This document shows positions 17,310-24,378 of a DNA stretch of 55,414 nt, one piece after another (position 1 is the first letter of the stretch; each line of letters begins with the position of its first letter). The translations under genes were made by a program, and so were the position numbers. The DNA is from Bacillus sp. 103mf (lineage in GTDB: Bacteria; Bacillota; Bacilli; Bacillales; Bacillaceae_G), in the NCBI RefSeq assembly GCF_900116295.1, contig NZ_FPAF01000019.1:1-55414 (forward strand), given 5' to 3'. Under the pieces are notes generated by a model. That model did no database searches and was not told where the DNA came from. It saw nothing but the letters and a program-made list of their open reading frames with translations.

Positions 17310-18251
17310 ATGACAAGAAAAAAAATCGTCGTTGCACTAGGAGGAAATGCAATCCAATCTGGAGATGCTACTGCAAAGGCGCAACAGGAAGCGTTAGAAA
17401 GAACGGCAGAACAACTGGTTGCAATTATCGAAAATAATGTAGATGTTGTCATTGCTCATGGAAATGGTCCGCAAGTAGGGAACATTTTATTGCAGCAAAA
17501 AGCAGCAGAAACGGAAAAAACACCTGCTATGCCACTAGATACTTGCGGGGCAATGAGCCAAGGAATGATTGGGTATTGGATGGAAAATGCAATTGAAAAG
17601 GCTTTGAAAAAGCGGGGTATCGAAAAAGATGTAGTAACGGTGATCACTCGGGTTGAGGTGGATGAAAAGGATGAGGCGTTCGAAAATCCGACAAAACCAA
17701 TTGGTCCCTTTTATACAGAAGAAGAAGCACGAAAGTTAATGGAGACAACAAAAGCTACATTTAAAGAAGATGCAGGACGTGGATGGCGGCGTGTTGTACC
17801 ATCGCCAAAACCGGTAAGCATTCACGAACATAAAGTGATTAATGCGTTAGTGGAGGATGGTGATATTGTTATTGCTGTTGGAGGCGGAGGCATTCCTGTT
17901 ATTGATTCGAAAGATGGATTAATAGGAACAGAGGCTGTTATAGATAAAGATTTTGCTGCTCAAAAACTAGCTGAATTAGTAGATGCTGATATTCTCGTTA
18001 TTTTAACTGCAGTTGATTATGTGTATGTAAACTTCAATACACCAGATCAGAAGAAATTAGAGCATGTTACAGTTGATGAGCTAGCGCAATATATACAAGA
18101 AGATCAATTTGCACCTGGAAGTATGCTTCCAAAAATTCAAGCAGCTATTAATTTTGCGAATACAGATCCAAAACGAAAAACGATTATTACTTCATTAGAA
18201 AAAGTATATGAAGCGTTAGAAGAGAATGCGGGTACCATTATTTCCAAGTAA
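17310..18251 (+). CDS. arcC: Carbamate kinase
   Basis: The 313-residue enzyme makes ATP from carbamoyl phosphate and ADP, the energy-yielding last step of the pathway. Landmarks are [15 protein letters not shown] at the N-terminus, [25 protein letters not shown] and AVGGGGIPV. The ATG at 17310 follows GGGAGG; a longer open frame upstream overlaps arcD and has no ribosome binding site. A terminator follows. Confidence 0.96.
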   Translation: MTRKKIVVALGGNAIQSGDATAKAQQEALERTAEQLVAIIENNVDVVIAHGNGPQVGNILLQQKAAETEKTPAMPLDTCGAMSQGMIGYWMENAIEKALKKRGIEKDVVTVITRVEVDEKDEAFENPTKPIGPFYTEEEARKLMETTKATFKEDAGRGWRRVVPSPKPVSIHEHKVINALVEDGDIVIAVGGGGIPVIDSKDGLIGTEAVIDKDFAAQKLAELVDADILVILTAVDYVYVNFNTPDQKKLEHVTVDELAQYIQEDQFAPGSMLPKIQAAINFANTDPKRKTIITSLEKVYEALEENAGTIISK

Positions 18252-18276
18252 GATATATAAATAGTAGTTAGATGAT

Positions 18277-18310
18277 AAAAAGGGTGAAGTGCTGTGCTTC
18301 ATTCTTTTTG
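18277..18310 (+). terminator. Terminator after arcC
   Basis: Stem aaaaagggtgaag / cttcattcttttt with a 7-base loop and terminal T-run. Confidence 0.75.
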
Positions 18311-18408
18311 TGTACGAAGGTAAAGTAAGTTCATAAAGTATTCATTATAAAAAAAAGATTCAGCAATTAATTATGATAAAATAGTTTTTGAAGACGCTTT
18401 CTTTACAG

Positions 18409-18441
18409 CTTAGTCCCCAAATGATGAAAGTTTCACTTTAT
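18409..18441 (+). repeat. bcr1 right-end fragment in the arcR leader
   Basis: GATGAAAGTTTCACTTTAT matches the right end of bcr1 apart from a base or two. It lies immediately before the arcR ribosome binding site. Confidence 0.5.
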
Positions 18442-18459
18442 AGAAAGAGAGGACGTTCT

Positions 18460-19149
18460 ATGCAAAGACGAAGCATAGTTAAAGACTTAAAGCAATTTGA
18501 ATTATTTACTGATTTAACAGATAAGAAATTGAAGAGTTTAGCAGATCTTGTTTATTGGCGAACTTATAAAAAAGGGCAATTTCTATTTTTAGAAGGTGAT
18601 TCAAGAGAAAGAATTTATCTTATGTTAGATGGATTTGTAAAATTAGAGCGGGCTAATCAAAGTGGAAATTTATTATATGAAGATTACATAAAGCGTTTTT
18701 CTATTTTTCCCTACTGTGGTATGTTTACAGACAAGTCATATAATTATACGGCTATAGCAATGACAGACGTTGATGTATACTATATTCCCACCTCTATTTT
18801 TGAGGATATGGTGAAATCAAATCATAAGCAGCTCATGTATGTTGTTCAAGAATTGTCTTCTATATTGAAACTAAATGAAAGACGAGTCCAAAATATTACA
18901 ATTCCAAACGCGCAAGATCGCGTCATACAGACATTAAGTTATTTGATGGACGATTTAGGGGAAGAAGCTGGAGAAGAAATTTTAATTTCATGCCCCCTTA
19001 CAACAATTGAAATCTCTAAAATATCTGGGACGTCTCGTGAAACAGTTAGTGGAGTATTAAAGCAACTAAAAAATGATTGTATTGTTACAGTTCTAGATAA
19101 AAAAATTACAATACATGATCCGGCCTATTTTGAAGAAATCTCTATGTAA
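18460..19149 (+). CDS. arcR: Crp/Fnr-family regulator ArcR
   Basis: The 229-residue protein has an N-terminal cyclic-nucleotide-binding-like beta barrel (GQFLFLEGDSRERIYLMLDG, about residues 43-62). Its C-terminal helix-turn-helix reads TIEISKISGTSRETVSGVLKQL, about residues 182-203. No cysteine cluster for an Fe-S centre is seen, which separates it from Fnr. In arc clusters of bacilli this protein activates the operon under low oxygen. The ATG at 18460 follows AGAGAGG; an in-frame extension upstream runs through a bcr1 fragment and is not credible. A matching DNA site lies before arcA. Confidence 0.88.
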   Translation: MQRRSIVKDLKQFELFTDLTDKKLKSLADLVYWRTYKKGQFLFLEGDSRERIYLMLDGFVKLERANQSGNLLYEDYIKRFSIFPYCGMFTDKSYNYTAIAMTDVDVYYIPTSIFEDMVKSNHKQLMYVVQELSSILKLNERRVQNITIPNAQDRVIQTLSYLMDDLGEEAGEEILISCPLTTIEISKISGTSRETVSGVLKQLKNDCIVTVLDKKITIHDPAYFEEISM

Positions 19150-19179
19150 AAACAAAATAATTGATAGTAGGAAAAGTAC

Positions 19180-19224
19180 AAAGAAGATATCAATAACAAT
19201 TTTAATTGTTAATCTTCTTTTTCT
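19180..19224 (+). terminator. Terminator after arcR
   Basis: Interrupted stem aagaagat...aacaatt / aattgtt...aatcttctt followed by T-rich sequence. Confidence 0.7.
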
Positions 19225-19352
19225 CATTTTCTATAATTAAAGTTCTTTATATGTTTATAAAGGGCTTTTTCGCGTTATTAAATATAAAGATTATATATTG
19301 CTGTATTAACAAATGGGATAAAAGTTTCACTTTGTTTAAGACTAATCATACA

Positions 19353-19680
19353 TATATAAATACAAATTAAAAAACTGATATAAAAACGCCTTTCTCTTAG
19401 GTGGACAAGGGTATCTGTTCATGCATAGAAGTGGTCAGGACTTTTGTTTGCCACATGCAAGGGGAGAAAGCAAGTGTAGGTCATGTTGTATTCTGCATAA
19501 CAGCGGTTTATCCCGCATTAACGGGCAGTAAGACCCCTACCTCAAGATTTAGAGAGAAGCAAAGAAGATAGATGGAGGACAACTGTCCGTAAAAGCCCGA
19601 TTGGTCGGGCTCTCCATCAGTGGGGATGAAGAAAACCCCCACTGATGGAAGTTTCACTTTATATGAAATGGATTTATATA
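19353..19680 (+). repeat. Element B copy split by a bcr1 insertion
   Basis: The left part (19353-19506) runs from tatataaatacaaatt through the TGTTCATGCATAGAAG core to GCATAACAGCGG. The right part (19663-19680) is atgaaatggatttatata. Between them lies a complete bcr1 (19507-19662). Removing bcr1 and one TTTAT restores a normal element B. Confidence 0.8.
19507..19662 (+). repeat. bcr1 repeat, complete (156 bp), nested in element B
   Basis: It starts TTTATCCCGCATTAACGGGC and ends GGAAGTTTCACTTTAT, so TTTAT is present at both borders, as expected for a target-site duplication. Internal complementary segments CGGGCAGT / ACTGTCCG and CCATCAGTGGG / CCCACTGATGG indicate strong secondary structure. 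Length agrees with the roughly 155 bp I recall for bcr1. Confidence 0.88.
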
Positions 19681-19747
19681 GATTAACGATAAAAATAGAA
19701 GACTTGTTTTTTAGATGGGTGTTTTAGTAATAGTGTAAAAAATATGG

Positions 19748-19796
19748 TTGCAAACTCTTCATATTTTGTTATGATAGTGTTACGAAAACGTTTGCA
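19748..19796 (+). promoter_or_regulatory. Promoter and cre site of the alpha-glucoside operon
   Basis: TTGCAA (19748-19753), 16-base spacer, TATGAT (19770-19775), then the cre-like CGAAAACGTTTGCA at 19783-19796, placed over the transcription start where CcpA (or a LacI-type operon regulator) would repress. Confidence 0.65.
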
Positions 19797-19825
19797 TAAT
19801 ATTGTGCAAAAGGAGAGAAGAGATT

Positions 19826-21490
19826 ATGAACAAAACGTGGTGGAAAGAAGCTGTAGCTTATCAAATTTATCCGCGCAGTTTTATGGATTCAAACGGTGAT
19901 GGAATTGGTGATTTACAAGGTATTATTTCAAAATTAGACTATTTAAAAGATCTAGGTATTGATGTGATTTGGATTTGCCCAATGTATAAATCACCAAACG
20001 ATGATAACGGCTATGACATTAGTGATTATCAAGATATTATGGACGAATTTGGTACAATGGCTGATTTTGATGAATTGTTAGCTGAAGTGCATAAACGTGA
20101 TATGAAGCTTATTATTGATTTAGTTATTAATCATACAAGTGATGAGCATCCATGGTTCATTGAATCCCGTTCTTCTAAAGATAATCCAAAGCGTGATTGG
20201 TACATTTGGCAGGACGGAAAAGATGGGAAAGAACCGAATAACTGGGAAAGTATTTTTAATGGATCTGCTTGGGAGTATGATGAAGAAACGGACCAATATT
20301 ACTTACATCTGTTCTCACGTAAGCAACCAGATTTAAACTGGAAAAATGAAGAAGTGCGCGAGGCGTTATATAGCACGGTGAATTGGTGGCTTGATAAAGG
20401 AATTGATGGCTTCCGTGTTGATGCGATTAGTCATATTAAGAAGGAAGAAGGATTCAAGGATATGCCGAATCCGAAAGGGTTAAAGTATGTACCTTCTTTC
20501 GATAAACATATGAATGTTAATGGCATTCAGCCACTTTTAGAAGAGTTAAAAGCAAACACGTTTGCCAAGTATGATATTATGACTGTCGGCGAAGCAAATG
20601 GTGTGAAAATTGAAGATGCTGAGCTTTGGGTTGGAGAAGAGCAAGGGAAGTTTAATATGGTATTCCAATTTGAGCATTTAAGCTTATGGGATGCAGAAAA
20701 GAAAAAAGAACTCGATGTTGTAGGGCTTAAAAAAGTTTTAACGAAATGGCAAAAAGGTTTAGAAAATAAAGGTTGGAATGCGTTATATATTGAAAATCAT
20801 GATAAACCTCGTATTGTCTCTACTTGGGGTGATGATACACAATATTGGCGTGAAAGTGCAACAGCTTTAGGGGCAATGTATTTCTTTATGCAGGGTACGC
20901 CGTTTATTTATCAAGGCCAAGAAATTGGAATGACGAATGTTCAGTTCCCGCATATTGAAGATTATGATGATGTGGCGATTAAGAACTTATATCGTCAAAA
21001 GATTGAAGAGGGGACACCTCATCAAGAAATTATGGAGATTATTTGGGCATCTTGCCGGGATAACTCACGTACACCGATGCAGTGGAGTAACGAAGAAAAT
21101 GCTGGTTTTACAACAGGTACGCCTTGGTTTGGAATGAATTCAAATTATAAAGAAATTAATGTAGCTGTGCAGCAAATAGACTCAAATTCTATTTTAAATT
21201 TCTATAAAAAGATGATTGCACTGAAAAAAGAACATGACGTGTTTACTTATGGCACGTATGATTTACTTTTAGAGGATCATCCGCAAGTTTATGCGTATAC
21301 ACGTACGTTACATGATGAAAAAGTTGTTGTAATTAGCAACTTATCAAAGAGTGAAGCTGTATATGATGAGACTGCATTCAAGCTAGAACGCAATCGCTTG
21401 CTTTTAAATAACTATGAAGTAGAAGAGCATGATGTAGTGACAACAATCACTTTAAAACCATATGAAACAAGGATTTATCATATTTATTAA
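19826..21490 (+). CDS. malL: GH13 alpha-glucosidase (oligo-1,6-glucosidase-like)
   Basis: The 554-residue cytoplasmic enzyme has all GH13 conserved regions: DLVINH, GFRVDAI with nucleophile Asp199, VGEANG with acid/base Glu256, and IENHDKPR with Asp326. It resembles B. cereus oligo-1,6-glucosidase (558 residues). The residue after the nucleophile is Ala200, not the Val usually linked to alpha-1,6 preference in this subfamily; this is compatible with alpha-1,4 activity such as on maltose. The ATG at 19826 follows aaggagag. It heads an operon-like set with a PTS permease and an EEP phosphatase, and it is followed by a terminator, so the PTS genes may also have their own promoter. Confidence 0.88.
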   Translation: MNKTWWKEAVAYQIYPRSFMDSNGDGIGDLQGIISKLDYLKDLGIDVIWICPMYKSPNDDNGYDISDYQDIMDEFGTMADFDELLAEVHKRDMKLIIDLVINHTSDEHPWFIESRSSKDNPKRDWYIWQDGKDGKEPNNWESIFNGSAWEYDEETDQYYLHLFSRKQPDLNWKNEEVREALYSTVNWWLDKGIDGFRVDAISHIKKEEGFKDMPNPKGLKYVPSFDKHMNVNGIQPLLEELKANTFAKYDIMTVGEANGVKIEDAELWVGEEQGKFNMVFQFEHLSLWDAEKKKELDVVGLKKVLTKWQKGLENKGWNALYIENHDKPRIVSTWGDDTQYWRESATALGAMYFFMQGTPFIYQGQEIGMTNVQFPHIEDYDDVAIKNLYRQKIEEGTPHQEIMEIIWASCRDNSRTPMQWSNEENAGFTTGTPWFGMNSNYKEINVAVQQIDSNSILNFYKKMIALKKEHDVFTYGTYDLLLEDHPQVYAYTRTLHDEKVVVISNLSKSEAVYDETAFKLERNRLLLNNYEVEEHDVVTTITLKPYETRIYHIY

Positions 21491-21491
21491 T

Positions 21492-21524
21492 AAAAAAGAT
21501 GCTTATATAGCATCTTTTTTTATA
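21492..21524 (+). terminator. Terminator after the alpha-glucosidase gene
   Basis: Stem aaaaagatgct / agcatcttttt with loop tatat and a T-run. Confidence 0.8.
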
Positions 21525-21562
21525 TAAAAATTTATATTTTTTATAAAATTGTTATTGCAATA

Positions 21563-21604
21563 TGAAAACGCTTTTATTAAAATGAATTTATGAAAACGAT
21601 TGCG
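21563..21604 (+). promoter_or_regulatory. Two cre-like operators upstream of the PTS gene
   Basis: TGAAAACGCTTTTA (21563-21576) and TGAAAACGATTGCG (21591-21604) both fit the CcpA/LacI-type operator pattern with one or two mismatches. The second is also part of a gaaaac...gttttc inverted repeat. They suggest separate catabolite control of the PTS-phosphatase pair. Confidence 0.5.
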
Positions 21605-21682
21605 TAAATGTTTTCGTAAGGGGATATGCAATTATTATTTATACATGAGGGATTGTAATTTAGAAAAAGGAGGAACAAAGAA

Positions 21683-23323
21683 ATGAAGAAGCTTGGATCT
21701 TTTGATTTTTGGCAAAAGTTTGGAAAAGCTTTATTAGTAGTTGTTGCGGTTATGCCGGCTGCCGGTTTAATGATTTCCATTGGTAAACTAATCGGTATGT
21801 CTGCTGGTGATGTATCGGCAGTGCAAACAATTGCTAGAGTTATGGAAGATATCGGTTGGGCAATTATTGTAAACTTACACATTTTATTCGCTGTAGCAAT
21901 TGGGGGATCTTGGGCAAAGGACCGTGCAGGTGGTGCATTTGCAGCCTTGTTGGCATTCGTATTAACAAACCGAATTACAGGAGCAATTTTTGGTGTAAAC
22001 GCTGTAATGTTAGCGGATTCAAAAGCGAAAGTATCTTCCCTATTAGCAGGAGATTTACTTGTAAAAGATTACTTTACTTCTGTTCTTGGTGCACCAGCAC
22101 TTAACATGGGAGTATTCGTAGGTATTATTTCAGGCTTCTTAGGAGCTACACTATACAATAAATATTATAACTATGATAAATTACCACAAGCATTAGCGTT
22201 TTTTAATGGAAAACGTTTTGTACCATTCGTAGTAATCGTTGGTTCTACAATCACTGCTATTATTTTATCGTTAGTATGGCCGTTTATTCAAAGTGGATTA
22301 AACGAATTTGGACGTTGGATTGCAACTTCAAAGGATAGTGCACCAATTGTTGCACCATTTGTATATGGAACACTAGAACGTTTATTATTACCATTTGGAT
22401 TACATCATATGTTAACGATCCCAATGAACTATACGGCACTTGGCGGCTCGTACACAATATTGACAGGTGCTAAGGCAGGACAAGTTGTTGCAGGACAAGA
22501 TCCGTTATGGCTTGCATGGATTACAGACTTAAATAACTTATTAACTAAGGGTGATATGAAAGCATATCATGATTTATTAAACAATGTCGTTCCAGCGCGC
22601 TTTAAAGTAGGACAAGTTATCGGTTCAACTGCATCTTTAATTGGTATCGCATTTGCGATGTACCGTAACGTAGACGTAGAAAAACGTCATAAATATAAAC
22701 CAATGTTCTTCTCAGCAGCATTAGCAGTATTCTTAACTGGGGTTACAGAACCAATTGAGTTTATGTTCATGTTTATCGCACCAGTATTATATGTTGTGTA
22801 TGCAATTACAACAGGTTTGGCATTCGCATTAGCAGATTTAATTCACTTACGTATTCATGCGTTTGGTTTTATTGAGTTATTAACTCGTACACCAATGATT
22901 ATAAAAGGTGGATTAACGAGAGACCTTATTAACTTTGTTGTTGTATCAGCTATATTCTTTGGATTAAACTTTACAATCTTCAACTTCTTAATTAAAAAGT
23001 TCAACTTACCAACACCAGGACGTGCTGGTAACTACATTGATAATGAAGATGGTGCTGAAGAAGTAGCAGCAAATGTAAAAGAAGGTTCATTAGCAGCAGC
23101 GGTTATCGAGCTGTTAGGTGGAAAAGATAATATTGCAGATGTAGATGCTTGTATGACACGTCTACGTGTAACAGTAAAAGACTTAGATATTGTTGCAAAA
23201 GAAGCAGAGTGGAAGAAGAACGGAGCACTTGGATTAATTGTGAAAGATAAAGGTGTACAAGCTGTGTATGGTCCAAAAGCTGATGTATTAAAGTCAGATA
23301 TTCAAGATATGTTAGGTATATAA
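21683..23323 (+). CDS. PTS system IICB component, maltose/glucose type
   Basis: The 546-residue protein has an N-terminal IIC membrane domain of the glucose superfamily with about ten helices (PAAGLMISIGKLIG near residue 28; GVTEPIEFMFMF near 353). A C-terminal IIB domain carries the phosphorylated Cys490 in DACMTRLRV. There is no IIA domain, so a separate IIA-Glc is needed. Sequence features resemble MalT/GlvC-type alpha-glucoside permeases rather than PtsG, and the neighbours (alpha-glucosidase, EEP phosphatase) favour maltose or a related disaccharide imported as the 6'-phosphate. The ATG follows AAAGGAGG. Three bases separate its stop from the next start. Confidence 0.85.
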   Translation: MKKLGSFDFWQKFGKALLVVVAVMPAAGLMISIGKLIGMSAGDVSAVQTIARVMEDIGWAIIVNLHILFAVAIGGSWAKDRAGGAFAALLAFVLTNRITGAIFGVNAVMLADSKAKVSSLLAGDLLVKDYFTSVLGAPALNMGVFVGIISGFLGATLYNKYYNYDKLPQALAFFNGKRFVPFVVIVGSTITAIILSLVWPFIQSGLNEFGRWIATSKDSAPIVAPFVYGTLERLLLPFGLHHMLTIPMNYTALGGSYTILTGAKAGQVVAGQDPLWLAWITDLNNLLTKGDMKAYHDLLNNVVPARFKVGQVIGSTASLIGIAFAMYRNVDVEKRHKYKPMFFSAALAVFLTGVTEPIEFMFMFIAPVLYVVYAITTGLAFALADLIHLRIHAFGFIELLTRTPMIIKGGLTRDLINFVVVSAIFFGLNFTIFNFLIKKFNLPTPGRAGNYIDNEDGAEEVAANVKEGSLAAAVIELLGGKDNIADVDACMTRLRVTVKDLDIVAKEAEWKKNGALGLIVKDKGVQAVYGPKADVLKSDIQDMLGI

Positions 23324-23326
23324 GAA

Positions 23327-24118
23327 ATGAAATTATTAACATTAAATTGCCATTCATGGCAAGAAGATGAGCAACTTGCAAAGATTCATTATTTAGCAAA
23401 AATAATTCAAGAAAATGACTATGATGTCATAGCATTGCAAGAGGTAAGTCAGTCAATTGCAGCAAGAAATGTATGCGGTAACATGAAAGAAGATAATTTT
23501 GTAAGCTTATTACAAGTGGAGTTAGAAAAGCTTGGAGCCGCAAAATATGACGCTGTATGGGACTTTGCTCATATTGGATATGATGTGTATGAAGAAGGTT
23601 TAGCAATTTTAACAAAGCATTCAATTATAAAGAGTGATTCATTTTTCGTATCAGACAGTATAGATACAACGTACTGGAAAACACGAAAAATTGTAAGTGT
23701 AACAGTTTCTTATTACAATCAGCCGGTGACATTCTATTCTTGTCACCTTGGCTGGTGGGACGATGAAGAAGAACCATTTAAGAAGCAAGTAGATCATTTA
23801 CTGCATCGTGTAGAGAACGATGAATTGTCATTCTTAATGGGTGACTTCAATAACAATGCGCGTATGCAGAATGAGGGCTATGACTATCTCATACAAAAAG
23901 GTTTATATGACACGTATAAATTAGCCGAAAAAAAAGATGAAGGAACAACTGTGCAAGGAAAGATTGCTGGATGGGATGAGAATAAGAAGAATTTACGTAT
24001 TGATCTTATTTTAAGCAATCAGCCTGTACAAGTTACCTCTTCCAAAGTGATTTTTAATGGTATAAACCGAGAAGTAATATCAGATCATTTTGGTGTTGAG
24101 GCTCAAATTAACGTGTAA
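23327..24118 (+). CDS. mapP: EEP-family phosphatase, probable maltose 6'-phosphate phosphatase
   Basis: The 263-residue protein has the endonuclease/exonuclease/phosphatase fold motifs: TLNCHSW at the start, IALQEVSQ (metal-binding Glu, about residue 40), SCHLGWWDDE, LMGDFNN and SDHFGV at the end. This fold is shared with MapP of Enterococcus faecalis, which removes the 6'-phosphate from maltose 6'-phosphate after PTS uptake. Direct coupling to a PTS permease and an alpha-glucosidase makes that role likely here. It has no clear ribosome binding site and probably relies on translational coupling. A DNase or sphingomyelinase role is unlikely because no signal peptide is present. Confidence 0.78.
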   Translation: MKLLTLNCHSWQEDEQLAKIHYLAKIIQENDYDVIALQEVSQSIAARNVCGNMKEDNFVSLLQVELEKLGAAKYDAVWDFAHIGYDVYEEGLAILTKHSIIKSDSFFVSDSIDTTYWKTRKIVSVTVSYYNQPVTFYSCHLGWWDDEEEPFKKQVDHLLHRVENDELSFLMGDFNNNARMQNEGYDYLIQKGLYDTYKLAEKKDEGTTVQGKIAGWDENKKNLRIDLILSNQPVQVTSSKVIFNGINREVISDHFGVEAQINV

Positions 24119-24120
24119 TG

Positions 24121-24164
24121 AAAAGGCAACCACCGTGTAAAATACGGATTGGTTGTCTTTTTTA
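24121..24164 (+). terminator. Terminator after the maltose PTS/phosphatase genes
   Basis: Stem aaaaggcaacca / ttggttgtctttt with an inner ccgt/acgg pairing and a T-run. Confidence 0.75.
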
Positions 24165-24378
24165 TTACATTTCATATATAATCTTTAATATTGAACGTAA
24201 AACCAAAACAGTCATTTTGTTTGTATACTTTATTGAAACTATCATATAATGATGTATAGCGTTTTTCAGGAACGTATAGATGATGTAAGTGAAATTTTTC
24301 TAGAAACAATGTTATAATGGCGAAATGTATGTATGAATTTGGAAGAAAGGAAAAACATATAATTAGGTGATTAATAAT

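Noticed and set aside
18388-18459. Longer N-terminus for ArcR from an upstream start
   Set aside because: The extra residues derive from a bcr1 fragment and the true ribosome binding site lies just before ATG 18460.
23327-24118. Reading the EEP protein as a secreted nuclease or sphingomyelinase
   Set aside because: There is no signal peptide, and its coupling to a PTS gene fits a sugar-phosphate phosphatase better.
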